Part shown: one piece after another, positions 16,255-24,720 of the stretch | How positions within the stretch are numbered: position 1 is the stretch's first letter | Layout of the letters: each line of letters starts with the position of its first letter | NCBI GenBank assembly: GCA_964406945.1 | Contig: CAYOTO010000025.1 | Span: forward strand, 1 to 44,225 | DNA: 44,225 nucleotides | Origin: UBA2266 sp964406945 | Lineage (GTDB): Bacteria; Planctomycetota; Phycisphaerae; Sedimentisphaerales; Anaerobacaceae | Direction: 5' to 3' | Made by a program: the position numbers and the translations under genes | The notes under the pieces: generated by a model | The model's input: the letters and a program-made list of their open reading frames with translations, nothing else | Databases searched by the model: none | Told to the model about the DNA's origin: nothing

Positions 16255-16959
16255 ATGTCTGCAAAACATCCTGCAAAGAAGCTCTTTGACATGGGATTCA
16301 GCAATCCATCCGGGACGATTATGAGACCCGAAAACACGGGTGTTTACAATCAATACGGCGGCGCATACCAGCGATATCGTCAGATGAGCCTGGACGACAT
16401 GCTGCTGGACAACCGTATCGTCTTCCTGATAGGTGATATATCCTACGCCAGGGCCGCTGAGGTCATCATGAAGATGCTGTATCTGGATAACCAGAAGCGG
16501 GGCAGCGAGATAAGTCTTTATATAAACTCGCCCGGCGGAAATGTTGACGATACTATGGCTATTTATGACACGATTCGGTTCGTTGGTTCTCCGATCGCCA
16601 CCTACTGTATAGGTAGAGCCCAGTCGGGGGCGGCGGTCATACTGGCGGCCGGCACCAAGGGCAAGCGGCACGCTCTGCCGCACGCCAAGGTCATGCTTCA
16701 CCAGCCGTGGGGCGGTGTTACCGGGCAGGCGGCCGACATCAAGATACAGGCCGACGAGATACTCAAAGCCAAAGAAATGATTAACACGATACTGGCCGAA
16801 CATACGGGACAGGATATCGAGAAGATAGCCGCCGAGACCGAGCGAAACAGGTATATGACCGCCGACGAGGCCAGAGAATACGGGTTGATCGATACCGTGC
16901 TTCACGAAGAGGAAGAGGACAAGAAATCGGAAGATAAGAAGTCAGACGAGAAGAAGTAA
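16255..16959 (+). CDS. clpP: ATP-dependent Clp protease proteolytic subunit, divergent copy 1
   Basis: The 234-residue ClpP-family serine peptidase has its nucleophile Ser at about residue 124 (CIGRAQSGAAV, where most ClpPs have QAASM) and His at about 149 (MLHQPWGG). The position of the third triad residue is Asn (about 198, ETERNRY) instead of the usual Asp. An N-terminal extension of about 40 residues precedes the core and a Glu/Asp/Lys-rich tail follows it. These features set it apart from the next gene and resemble secondary ClpP paralogues that assemble with a canonical partner. AGGAAG precedes the ATG. The stop is 56 bases before the second clpP. Confidence 0.9.
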   Translation: MSAKHPAKKLFDMGFSNPSGTIMRPENTGVYNQYGGAYQRYRQMSLDDMLLDNRIVFLIGDISYARAAEVIMKMLYLDNQKRGSEISLYINSPGGNVDDTMAIYDTIRFVGSPIATYCIGRAQSGAAVILAAGTKGKRHALPHAKVMLHQPWGGVTGQAADIKIQADEILKAKEMINTILAEHTGQDIEKIAAETERNRYMTADEAREYGLIDTVLHEEEEDKKSEDKKSDEKK

Positions 16960-17015
16960 ACGGCCGGCAGGCATTTGTCCTTTAGATTGTGTAAACTGAC
17001 GGGGACCGACCAATT

Positions 17016-17648
17016 ATGGCACTGAATCAGAATCTGGTACCGATTGTAATCGAAAAAAGCGGACGCACCGAGCGGGCGTATGACATTTATTCACGGCTGC
17101 TTAAAGACAGGATAATATTTTTGGGAGGTCCTGTCGACGACGCCGCGGCCAACCTCATCGTGGCGCAAATGCTTTTTTTGAGCAATGAGGATACCAAAAG
17201 CGACATACATTTGTACATCAACTCCCCGGGCGGATCGATAACGGCCGGCCTTGCGATTTACGACACGATGCAGTTCGTTCGCTGCGACGTTGCGACTTAC
17301 TGTGTCGGGCAGGCGGCGAGCATGGCGGCGGTCCTGCTGGCCGGAGGTCATGCGAAAAAAAGATTCGTGCTGGCCAACAACCGCGTGCTCCTGCATCAGC
17401 CGCTTATAAGCGGAGTGCTGGAAGGGCCCGCCACGGACCTCGACATCGAGGCCAAGGAGATTCTGCGGCTGCGGTCGCGTCTGTATGAAATTCTGGCCGA
17501 ACATACTGGTCAGAAAAAGGAGCGGATCGAGAAGGATTGCGATCGCAACCTGTGGCTTTCTTCGGAAGAGGCGCTTGAGTACGGTCTGGCCGACCGGGTG
17601 CTGCAGAAAGCACCGGAGATCATGCGGAAGCACGGTAAGGAAGACTGA
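17016..17648 (+). CDS. clpP: ATP-dependent Clp protease proteolytic subunit, canonical copy 2
   Basis: The 210-residue protein aligns with E. coli ClpP from the start (LVPIVIEKSGRTERAYDIYSRLLKDR corresponds to the mature N-terminus), so it needs little or no propeptide. The nucleophile Ser is at about 102 (GQAASMAAV) and His at about 127 (LLHQPLIS). As in the neighbouring copy, the acid position is Asn (about 178, DCDRNLW) where E. coli has Asp171. ClpP forms double heptameric rings that degrade proteins fed by Clp ATPases. The ATG has only a weak ribosome site. It precedes a lipoprotein gene by two bases. Confidence 0.93.
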   Translation: MALNQNLVPIVIEKSGRTERAYDIYSRLLKDRIIFLGGPVDDAAANLIVAQMLFLSNEDTKSDIHLYINSPGGSITAGLAIYDTMQFVRCDVATYCVGQAASMAAVLLAGGHAKKRFVLANNRVLLHQPLISGVLEGPATDLDIEAKEILRLRSRLYEILAEHTGQKKERIEKDCDRNLWLSSEEALEYGLADRVLQKAPEIMRKHGKED

Positions 17649-17650
17649 GT

Positions 17651-18283
17651 TTGAAAGGATGTAAGCAGGTGAGAACGGTAGCTTTTCTGGCGGCGGGGCT
17701 GGTTTTGCTGAGTGCGGCCGGCTGCAACAACGCGGGCAAGAAGTCCGATCCGATGGAGCAGAAAGTCGAAAAGCTTACCGCCGAGAACGAACAGCTCACC
17801 GAAGAACTCTCCGAAGCCCGCACCAGAAACGAAAAGCTGGAAAGACAACTGCAAACCCTTTCGGGCCTGCCGGAGAAGCTCGAACCGAGCGAACTGTATC
17901 CTCTCGATACGGTTAAGCTCACCAGCTATACCGGTTTTTACGACAAGGACGACGACGGTCGCAAAGAAGTGCTGATCGTCTACGTACAGCCGCTCGACAA
18001 TCAGGGCGATGCGGTCAAAGCGGCCGGGTCCGTCGAGGTATCGCTGTGGGACCTGGACACCGAGGCGGCCCAGGCAAAGCTCGGATCGTGGCGGGTGGAC
18101 CCCGAGCAATTGAGGCAGAAGTGGTTCTCCACGTTTATGCGCACCAATTACCGGTTAATCTTCCCCGTAGGCGATATCGTCAAGGACTTCGACAGGCCGC
18201 TTACCGTGAAGATGAAGTTCACAGATCACATCACCGGCAAGGTCTCTCAGGACCAGCACGTCGTCGAACCCGACGATGAATAA
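17651..18283 (+). CDS. Coiled-coil lipoprotein of unknown function
   Basis: The predicted outer- or inner-membrane lipoprotein is 210 residues from the TTG at 17651. The lipobox LSAAGC places the lipidated Cys at about residue 25. A Glu/Lys-rich coiled coil follows (about 33-72), then a beta-rich C-terminal domain (about 85-205) that begins with an acidic DKDDDGRKE loop and contains SVEVSLWDLD. I do not recognise that domain. An alternative GTG start at 17669, with AAAGGA upstream, would shorten the signal peptide by six residues and is equally plausible. The gene starts two bases after clpP, suggesting co-transcription, but no functional link to proteolysis is evident. Confidence 0.75.
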   Translation: MKGCKQVRTVAFLAAGLVLLSAAGCNNAGKKSDPMEQKVEKLTAENEQLTEELSEARTRNEKLERQLQTLSGLPEKLEPSELYPLDTVKLTSYTGFYDKDDDGRKEVLIVYVQPLDNQGDAVKAAGSVEVSLWDLDTEAAQAKLGSWRVDPEQLRQKWFSTFMRTNYRLIFPVGDIVKDFDRPLTVKMKFTDHITGKVSQDQHVVEPDDE

Positions 18284-18333
18284 TATCTGCTGATTTGTCT
18301 TGCCTGTTAACCGTTTCCGCCTAAAATATCGCC

Positions 18334-19329
18334 ATGGAGAAACTGCGCAACAGCATAGTGCACGGCAACTGTATTGACGTTCTCAAAAAAGCCGAAGAAC
18401 CTTTTGTCGACCTCATCTTTGCCGATCCACCGTTCAACATAGGCTATCAGTACGACCAGTATGACGACAATCTGGAGGCCGAAAAATACCTGGCGTGGAG
18501 CCGCCGGTGGATAGAGGCCTGCCGCGATGTGCTTAAGCCTCACGGCTCGTTCTATCTTGCCATCGGCGACAAGCACGCGGCCGAACTGAAGATAGAAGCC
18601 GAGAAGCTGGGCTTCGTGCTGCGGAACTGGATTATCTGGCATTATACATTCGGCCAGCAGATGCGGACCAAGTACAGCTTATCTCATACGCACATTTTCT
18701 ATTTCGTCAAAGATCCCGCGAACTTCGTCTTTAATGACGCCGCAGTGAGGGTAATTTCGGACAGACAAAAGAAATACCGCGATAAGCGGGCGAATCCGGA
18801 TGGCAAGATGCCCGACGACGTTTGGGATGAGTATGTCCGCATCTGCGGAACATTCGGCGAGCGAACGGGTTTTCCGTGCCAAATGCCCGAGGCGCTTCTG
18901 GCCAGAATTATCAGGCTGAGTTCCAACGAGGGCGACTGGGTCCTTGATCCATTCAACGGTTCGGGCACAACTGCTGTGGTTGCACATAAACTGCGGCGCG
19001 ATTACACGGGAGTCGATATCAGCGAGGACTACGTCAAAGCGACCAGAAAGCGAATAGAGAAGTCGGAAGGCCTGCCCATAGAGGGCGAAACGCCGGTGTG
19101 GTCCCGTCACGCCGAAGATGAACTGCAATGGCTGTACCGCGAGAATAAGGTGCCCGATTATCAGCTATCCAGCAACAAGATGCTGCTTTCACTGTTTACG
19201 CGCAAACTCAATGCACGCCTGCAGCGGGAGAATTTTTTCACGGAGGAGGACGTAATCGAACGGTTGAAGTACATGCGCAGGCACGGCAAACTGGCCCCGC
19301 TCAAATCCGATCTGGCCGGGGCGGGATAG
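18334..19329 (+). CDS. Orphan site-specific DNA methyltransferase (beta-type, DPPF)
   Basis: The 331-residue amino-methyltransferase has its catalytic motif IV DPPF at residues 31-34 before the S-adenosylmethionine motif DPFNGSGTT (about 205-213). This is the beta order shared by CcrM, HinfI and M.MboII-type enzymes. The target base is probably N6-adenine, with N4-cytosine less likely. After about residue 245 a further 85 residues form a separate basic helical region that may bind DNA, in the place of the CcrM C-terminal domain. No restriction endonuclease gene is adjacent, so it is solitary and may serve regulation or repair. The start lacks a clear ribosome site. The next gene begins 13 bases later. 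Confidence 0.85.
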   Translation: MEKLRNSIVHGNCIDVLKKAEEPFVDLIFADPPFNIGYQYDQYDDNLEAEKYLAWSRRWIEACRDVLKPHGSFYLAIGDKHAAELKIEAEKLGFVLRNWIIWHYTFGQQMRTKYSLSHTHIFYFVKDPANFVFNDAAVRVISDRQKKYRDKRANPDGKMPDDVWDEYVRICGTFGERTGFPCQMPEALLARIIRLSSNEGDWVLDPFNGSGTTAVVAHKLRRDYTGVDISEDYVKATRKRIEKSEGLPIEGETPVWSRHAEDELQWLYRENKVPDYQLSSNKMLLSLFTRKLNARLQRENFFTEEDVIERLKYMRRHGKLAPLKSDLAGAG

Positions 19330-19342
19330 GGAGGTATTGCGG

Positions 19343-21052
19343 TTGAATTCGAGGAAATTGGGGCTGACGGCGGGCTGTTTGGCGGCGTCGGCGGTGCTGC
19401 TTACCGTTATTCAGCCTCCGTTGGGGTTTTCGTTTCTGGCATGGGTTGCGTGGGTTCCGTTTGTCCTGGTTTGCGCGGCTGATATGCCGCGAAGGAGCCT
19501 GGGGGTGTTCGCATATCTGATTTCGCTGGTCTACTGGCTGGGCAATCTTTACTGGCTCGTGCCCGCAACAATGGCCGGATGGCTTGCGTTTTGTTTTTAT
19601 CAGGCGTTTTTATGGCCGATAATGGCGTTTTGCCTGCGCTGGTGCTTCAAGAAGAAGATTTCGCTGCTGCTATCACTGCCGGTACTGGTGGTGGGCTTCG
19701 AAAGGCTGCAGGGCATGTTTCTGGGTGGGTTCTTCTGGCGATTTCTGGGACACAGTCAATATGCGAATACTACGCTGATACAGTTTTCGGACATACTTGG
19801 CGCCGGCGGGGTTTCCTTTCTTGTAGCGCTTGTTAACGGCCTGGTAGCCGATTCGATCCTTGCTTACAGAGATAAGCGGCTTTTTTCGCCCCGGCAGCCG
19901 GCTAAAGCGGCGATTGCGGGTTCACTGGTGGTGCTGGCGGTAATTTACGGCCGCTGGAGGCTGCGGCAGACGCCGCAGTTCGTTGAGGCGGGCCCCATGG
20001 CGGCCGCGGTGCAGACCAACATACCGCAGTCCGTGAAGGAAACTTACCAGGCCGGCTGGCAGATATACGACGACCTCGAAGCCCAAAGCGAGCTTGCGAT
20101 AGAGGCGGGAGCCGAGCTTGTTATCTGGCCCGAGACGATGGTCCAGGCAACACTTAACAAGGCAATTCTGAGGATAATCGGGCCGGATTCGAATCCGCGA
20201 AGGTTTCACAAGGCGATTTCCGAGCATGCCGAGGGCGGTGCGTATGTATTGGTGGGGGCCTACGCCGGGACCCCCCGAATAACAGAAAACAGTAAGATAA
20301 AGCTGATTGAGAAATTCAACACGGCTTATTTGTATGACGACCAGGGCCGGCAGGTGGATTTGCGCTATGACAAAATCCATCTGGTCCCGTTCGGCGAAGT
20401 GATGCCCTTCAAGAAAAGCGCTCCGTGGCTGTACAGCGTTCTTATGTGGTTCACCCCTTACGACTACGATTATTCGCTCGATTACGGCAGCGAATACACG
20501 GTCTTTGAACTGGAGCCCGAACAACAGGACCGGTCCGGACCGTATAGGTTCGGCGTACTGATATGCTATGAGGACACGGTTCCGGCCATTTCGAGGCGGT
20601 TTACGGCAGGCGAGGAAGGCCGCAAGCGAATCGACTGGCTTGTCAACATAAGCAACGACGGGTGGTTCGTTCGTTTTGACAACGGCCAGGTCAAGCCCAG
20701 CGCTGAACTCCCGCAGCATGCGGCCGTGTGCGTTTTCAGGGCTGTCGAGAACAGGCTTGCGATCATTAGAAGCGTTAATACGGGGATAAGCTGCCTGATC
20801 GATTCGGCGGGTAGAATTAGAGACGGTTTCGCCGATGGAAACCTGCCGAAGAAGGCGATGTCCCGGACCGGGGTCGAGGGTTGGTTTATGGACCGGATCC
20901 CCATAGATTCCCGGACGACATTTTTCTCCAAATACGGCCCTGTATTGGATTTTTGTTGTACAGGAAGCGTTCTTTTGCTCATAATAGGGGCGATTTGTAC
21001 GAAGATTCTACGAACCGGGAAGCGAATCCGGTTGAGCAGGAGTTCTAAATGA
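19343..21052 (+). CDS. lnt: Apolipoprotein N-acyltransferase
   Basis: The 569-residue integral membrane enzyme attaches the third acyl chain to the N-terminal Cys of lipoproteins. Several transmembrane helices fill residues 1-200. The nitrilase-like domain has the catalytic triad Glu (about 264, VIWPETM), Lys (about 344, RYDKIHLVPFGE) and Cys (about 408, GVLICYED), and a last membrane helix lies near 535-555. The domain is somewhat longer than in E. coli Lnt (512 residues). I choose the TTG at 19343, which has GGGAGG eight bases upstream; the TTG at 19337 is too close to it. The stop overlaps the next gene in an ATGA. Lnt implies that mature lipoproteins are triacylated and that an outer membrane is likely. 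Confidence 0.93.
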   Translation: MNSRKLGLTAGCLAASAVLLTVIQPPLGFSFLAWVAWVPFVLVCAADMPRRSLGVFAYLISLVYWLGNLYWLVPATMAGWLAFCFYQAFLWPIMAFCLRWCFKKKISLLLSLPVLVVGFERLQGMFLGGFFWRFLGHSQYANTTLIQFSDILGAGGVSFLVALVNGLVADSILAYRDKRLFSPRQPAKAAIAGSLVVLAVIYGRWRLRQTPQFVEAGPMAAAVQTNIPQSVKETYQAGWQIYDDLEAQSELAIEAGAELVIWPETMVQATLNKAILRIIGPDSNPRRFHKAISEHAEGGAYVLVGAYAGTPRITENSKIKLIEKFNTAYLYDDQGRQVDLRYDKIHLVPFGEVMPFKKSAPWLYSVLMWFTPYDYDYSLDYGSEYTVFELEPEQQDRSGPYRFGVLICYEDTVPAISRRFTAGEEGRKRIDWLVNISNDGWFVRFDNGQVKPSAELPQHAAVCVFRAVENRLAIIRSVNTGISCLIDSAGRIRDGFADGNLPKKAMSRTGVEGWFMDRIPIDSRTTFFSKYGPVLDFCCTGSVLLLIIGAICTKILRTGKRIRLSRSSK

Positions 21053-22137
21053 AGCACTCGCGGAGTAAATCTGTAAGTTTGACATCTCTAGTGGCGTTTT
21101 TGTCCGCAGGCAGGCGGGGCTTTTTGGCGGCGCTGCTGGTTCTTGGGGTTTTGCTGAGCGGGTGCGAGGAGTCCGAGAGGACTGCGGCTCCGACGGTAAC
21201 CCGGGAAAAGCCCGTCGTTGCCGAACCGGCTCCTGCTTATAACACCAGCAAGTACATGCCCGAGGCGTTTCGAATCATCCAGGAAGGTCTTAACGACGAA
21301 AACGCTCACGTTCGCAGCAAGGCCATTGAGGTCGTCATTGCGACCAGGCACATTAGACTGATGCCGAAAGTTCAGGATATGATGCACGATCCGGTCGTTC
21401 CGGTTCGTTTCCTGGCGGTGGTGGCGATGGGCGAACTGGAATACAGGCTCGCGGAAGATGATTTGCTGAAATTGCTGAAGGACCCGGATGAGAATGTGAG
21501 GATCGCGGCCTGTTACGCACTGGTGCGACTGGGGCACGATCAGTACGCCAAAGTCATACGGCAGGCCCTGGCCAGCGACGACCAGAATGTTCGGGCCAAT
21601 GCCGCGATGCTGCTGGGCAAGCTTGGGAACGAGGAAGACGCCCGTTGGCTGTGGTGGACCCTGCAGCGGAACGATTCGAGCGATATGGTCGTGCTTCAGG
21701 CGGCCGAATCGCTGGCCATGCTTGGAGATGAGAAGATATATCCCAAGTTATGGACCAGGCTAATCAGTCGCTATTCCGACGACAAGGTGGTTGGCATCCG
21801 AGCGATGGGGGCGCTGGGCACCGTGGATGCGAAGAATGCGATAATAGGCATGCTGTCGGATCTGGTACCGGAGGTGCGGCTGGCCGCGGCCGAACAGTTG
21901 GGCAAAATGGGCGAGCCGATAGGCGAGCCTGAGGTCCTTGCAATATTCACGGGTGATGCTACCAAAGAAATGGATCAAGAGGGTTTACGCCGGGTGAAAG
22001 TGCTGGCTGCTTCGGCGATCGGGGAGATCGGCACTAAACCGCTGGTGAAATACCTGCCGAAACTGCTGGAGGACGAATCGGTTTTTGTGCGTCTGGCGGC
22101 GGCAAAAGCCGTTTTTCGGGCTGCTATGAAGAATTAA
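21049..22137 (+). CDS. HEAT-repeat lipoprotein
   Basis: The 362-residue protein has a signal segment and lipobox LLSGC with Cys at about residue 39. After a Pro/Ala-rich linker come at least six HEAT/PBS-lyase-type helical repeats (about 70-360; for example DENVRIAACYALVRLG, DQNVRANAAMLLGKLG and VPEVRLAAAEQLGKMG). Such solenoids bind partner proteins. It overlaps lnt by four bases and is probably made with it. Being a lipoprotein, it is a plausible substrate of Lnt. No catalytic motif is visible. The role is unknown; a scaffold at the membrane is the most one can infer. Confidence 0.85.
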   Translation: MKHSRSKSVSLTSLVAFLSAGRRGFLAALLVLGVLLSGCEESERTAAPTVTREKPVVAEPAPAYNTSKYMPEAFRIIQEGLNDENAHVRSKAIEVVIATRHIRLMPKVQDMMHDPVVPVRFLAVVAMGELEYRLAEDDLLKLLKDPDENVRIAACYALVRLGHDQYAKVIRQALASDDQNVRANAAMLLGKLGNEEDARWLWWTLQRNDSSDMVVLQAAESLAMLGDEKIYPKLWTRLISRYSDDKVVGIRAMGALGTVDAKNAIIGMLSDLVPEVRLAAAEQLGKMGEPIGEPEVLAIFTGDATKEMDQEGLRRVKVLAASAIGEIGTKPLVKYLPKLLEDESVFVRLAAAKAVFRAAMKN

Positions 22138-22219
22138 CGCAGGATTTGAGTCGGATCTTTGGCAAAGATTGATCAAGGTTTGCCGGTCGTCTTATTTGCC
22201 CCATTTTGCCAGATTTAAC

Positions 22220-22248
22220 TTGACCTGATGGGTGTTTGGGCGTACAAT
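22220..22248 (+). promoter_or_regulatory. Promoter of the coiled-coil/mreBCD operon
   Basis: TTGACC (22220-22225), a 17-base spacer and TACAAT (22243-22248) make a near-consensus sigma-70 promoter. The start near 22255 gives an untranslated leader of about 155 bases. No riboswitch or terminator was recognised in the leader. Confidence 0.7.
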
Positions 22249-22409
22249 AAATGTTGCCCCTAGCATTAGGATTTGGGTGTGTCTATCCTGCAGTGAACCG
22301 GCCCAGGAATTTGACGGAGAAATACTTAAAACTGCGAGGTGGGTGAAGCCGTACAACCGGCCGTCATGCCGGAAACTACGGCGAAGTCCTTAACTGAAAG
22401 GAGCTTGTT

Positions 22410-23297
22410 TTGAGCACGCTTACTAAGATCTTGATCGTCCTGCTGACGATTGCGTCCATCTTTCTCTGCGGTATTGTTGTAACGTATGTTGCCACCGCCA
22501 GCAACTACAAGGAGCAATATACGATGCAGAAGCGGCAACTGGACGCAGCGCAACGAGAAAGAGATAACGCCGTCGAGCAGCAGGCGCAAGCGGAGCAGGC
22601 TGCCACCGAGCGTGAGAACGAACTTAATACGCAGATCGCCTCGCTTCAGGCCACAGTCGATGAGCTGAAGAATCAGCTTGTCGAAGCGGACCGCGAGGTA
22701 TCGAGACTGCGGGCTCAGGACGATACATGGAAAGCGCTCGTGAAGGATTTCTCGGATAAGACGGGAATGCAGGTCACTACGCTCAACAACACACTCGACA
22801 GGCTGCAGAAGCTCGAATCGACCAAGATCGAACTGGAGAAGCAGAACGCCGAGCTTACAAGAACGGTTTCGGAATTGATGGCCGAGAGGTCGACTCTGGC
22901 CCAGAATAACAATCGCCTTTCCGAAGAAAAGAAGCAGTTACGGCAGAAGCTGGATATGGTAATCAGGCAGTATGGCAAGACCATTCCGGAAACGCCCACC
23001 GGCGACGCTCCTTCGGCAAATGTCGCACCGCTGCCGGATCCGGCTCCCCAGCCGACTACCAGCGATATCGGGCTCAAGGGCAAAATAACGGCTGTTGATT
23101 TGAAGAATTCGCTGGCCGAGATCTCGATAGGTTCGGCCAACGGCGTCAAGCCCGACATGAAGCTCCACGTTACCCGGGGTTCGGAATTCATTTGCGATCT
23201 GGTCATACTTGATGTTGACGCAGACAAAGCAGTTGGTATCATCGAGCTGGTTAGTAAGCAGCCGCAGAAAGGTGATACCGTCAGTACTAATCTTTGA
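22410..23297 (+). CDS. Membrane-anchored coiled-coil protein preceding mreB
   Basis: The 295-residue protein starts with TTG and has AAAGGAG six bases upstream. One transmembrane segment (about residues 7-30) anchors a long coiled coil (about 35-190, rich in Gln, Glu and Leu). A Pro-rich linker (about 200-222) and a small beta domain (about 225-295) follow, with GKITAVDLKNSLAEISIGSANGVKPDMKLHV. The beta domain recalls the beta-barrel part of MreC-like proteins, which also pair a membrane helix, a coiled coil and a barrel, but the sequence is not MreC and a true mreC lies downstream. It could be a second periplasmic scaffold for wall synthesis. It is first in the mre operon. Confidence 0.8.
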   Translation: MSTLTKILIVLLTIASIFLCGIVVTYVATASNYKEQYTMQKRQLDAAQRERDNAVEQQAQAEQAATERENELNTQIASLQATVDELKNQLVEADREVSRLRAQDDTWKALVKDFSDKTGMQVTTLNNTLDRLQKLESTKIELEKQNAELTRTVSELMAERSTLAQNNNRLSEEKKQLRQKLDMVIRQYGKTIPETPTGDAPSANVAPLPDPAPQPTTSDIGLKGKITAVDLKNSLAEISIGSANGVKPDMKLHVTRGSEFICDLVILDVDADKAVGIIELVSKQPQKGDTVSTNL

Positions 23298-23356
23298 ACA
23301 TCACCAGGCCCGGTTATGCCGGGGCGAAGTGATAAAGCGTATGTGAGGATGAGATT

Positions 23357-23527
23357 ATGAGTCCCGCAGGACAAAGTCGCGGCAAGAAGGCTGGCATACC
23401 GGACAATGTGTACACGGTGATGCTTGCACTGGCTTTTCTGGTAACGGCGGCCACGGTAGGCTTCGTGGTCTACATGTGCCACACTCAATACGGGACAATC
23501 TTCAAAATAACGGGCCCTTACGGATAA
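23357..23527 (+). CDS. Small single-pass membrane protein (56 residues)
   Basis: An ATG with GAGGAT upstream opens a 56-residue frame. It has a basic N-terminus (MSPAGQSRGKKAG), one clear transmembrane helix (about 19-40) and a short hydrophilic tail ending in GPYG. It sits in the 290-base gap between the coiled-coil gene and mreB, in the same direction, about 60 bases from each. Positive charges before the helix predict that the C-terminus lies outside. I recognise no family. Gene placement suggests a small partner of the elongation machinery. Confidence 0.65.
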   Translation: MSPAGQSRGKKAGIPDNVYTVMLALAFLVTAATVGFVVYMCHTQYGTIFKITGPYG

Positions 23528-23586
23528 GCCCGCCGCATCCGCTCTTTGCATAGCATTCAGTCGACAATGGAGAAAGGAGTCTTGCA

Positions 23587-24642
23587 GTGTTCCTGGACAC
23601 CGTCTTGGGTTGGTTCAGTATGGATATGGGTATCGACCTGGGTACATGTACTACCCTTGTTTGCGTCCGGGATAAAGGCATCGTCCTGAATGAACCCTCC
23701 GTAGTCGCAGTTCGCAAAGGGACCAACATCGTTCTTAACAACGGCGAGGCCGTCGGTCTTGTCGCCCGCGAGATGCTCGGTAAAACTCCGGGCTCGATCA
23801 CCGCAATCCGTCCTCTGAAAGACGGCGTCATCAGCGATTTCGAAATCACCGAGGCCATGCTGAGCTACTTTATCCGCAAGGTTCACGGTCGCGGAGGTCT
23901 GGTGCGCCCTCGGGTGGTTATCGCGGTTCCCAGCGGTATTACAGCGGTGGAAAGGCGAGCTGTTATCGACAGCGCCGAACGGGCGGGGGCCCGCAAGGTC
24001 TATCTTGTGGATGAGCCGATGGCCGCGGGAATCGGGGCCGAACTTCCCATCACGGACCCGACGGCGTCGATGATCGTCGATATCGGCGGCGGAACGACGG
24101 AGGTTGCGATCATGAGTCTGGCCGATATTGCCACCGCTGAGTCGATTCGCGTCGGCGGCGACGATATGGACGAGGCGGTAATCAATCATCTCAAGCGGAC
24201 GTACAATCTGCTGATCGGCGAAGCAAGGGCCGAAAAAGTAAAGATACAAATAGGTTCGGCGGCTCCTCTGGAGGAGGAGTTGACGATGGAGGTCGCCGGG
24301 CGGGATACGATTTCGGGTCTGCCCCGCAAGATCGTTATTACCAGCGAGGAGATTCGCGAAGCGCTGCATGATCCGATAGCCGCGATCATCGATGCGGTTA
24401 CGACCACGCTCGAAAGGGCCGAGCCGGAACTGGCCGCGGATTTGATCGAAAACGGCATCCATATCTGCGGCGGCGGATCGCTGCTGCGAGGCATGGATAC
24501 GGTTCTGGCCAATGCAACAGGGCTTAAGGTGGGGCGGGCTGAAGATCCGCTAAGTTGTGTAGCACGGGGCACCAGCGTGTATCTCGAGAATCTGGAACTG
24601 TGGAAAGATACCATGGATCACAGCGAGTACGGCTGGGAGTAG
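23587..24642 (+). CDS. mreB: Rod shape-determining actin homologue MreB
   Basis: The 351-residue actin-fold ATPase assembles filaments under the cytoplasmic membrane and directs lateral wall synthesis. The phosphate 1 motif is GIDLGTCTT (about residues 15-23), the phosphate 2 motif is DIGGGTTEVA (about 160-169), and the adenosine motif is GGGSLLRGM (about 297-305). A short hydrophobic N-terminus precedes the first strand, as in membrane-binding MreB. The GTG start has AAAGGAG seven bases upstream. The extra C-terminal tail (about 15 residues after the last helix) is acidic. It is followed by mreC, mreD and a PBP2 gene, the classical elongasome order. Confidence 0.97.
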   Translation: MFLDTVLGWFSMDMGIDLGTCTTLVCVRDKGIVLNEPSVVAVRKGTNIVLNNGEAVGLVAREMLGKTPGSITAIRPLKDGVISDFEITEAMLSYFIRKVHGRGGLVRPRVVIAVPSGITAVERRAVIDSAERAGARKVYLVDEPMAAGIGAELPITDPTASMIVDIGGGTTEVAIMSLADIATAESIRVGGDDMDEAVINHLKRTYNLLIGEARAEKVKIQIGSAAPLEEELTMEVAGRDTISGLPRKIVITSEEIREALHDPIAAIIDAVTTTLERAEPELAADLIENGIHICGGGSLLRGMDTVLANATGLKVGRAEDPLSCVARGTSVYLENLELWKDTMDHSEYGWE

Positions 24643-24720
24643 ATTCGTGGTAATTGACCGCTGCGGATTCCGAACGGATTGAAGGAATCCGGCTGCGGAA
24701 TATACGACGGCGACACGACA

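Noticed and set aside
22255..22409. Long leader of the mre operon considered as a riboswitch
   Set aside because: No conserved riboswitch core or terminator/antiterminator pair could be recognised.
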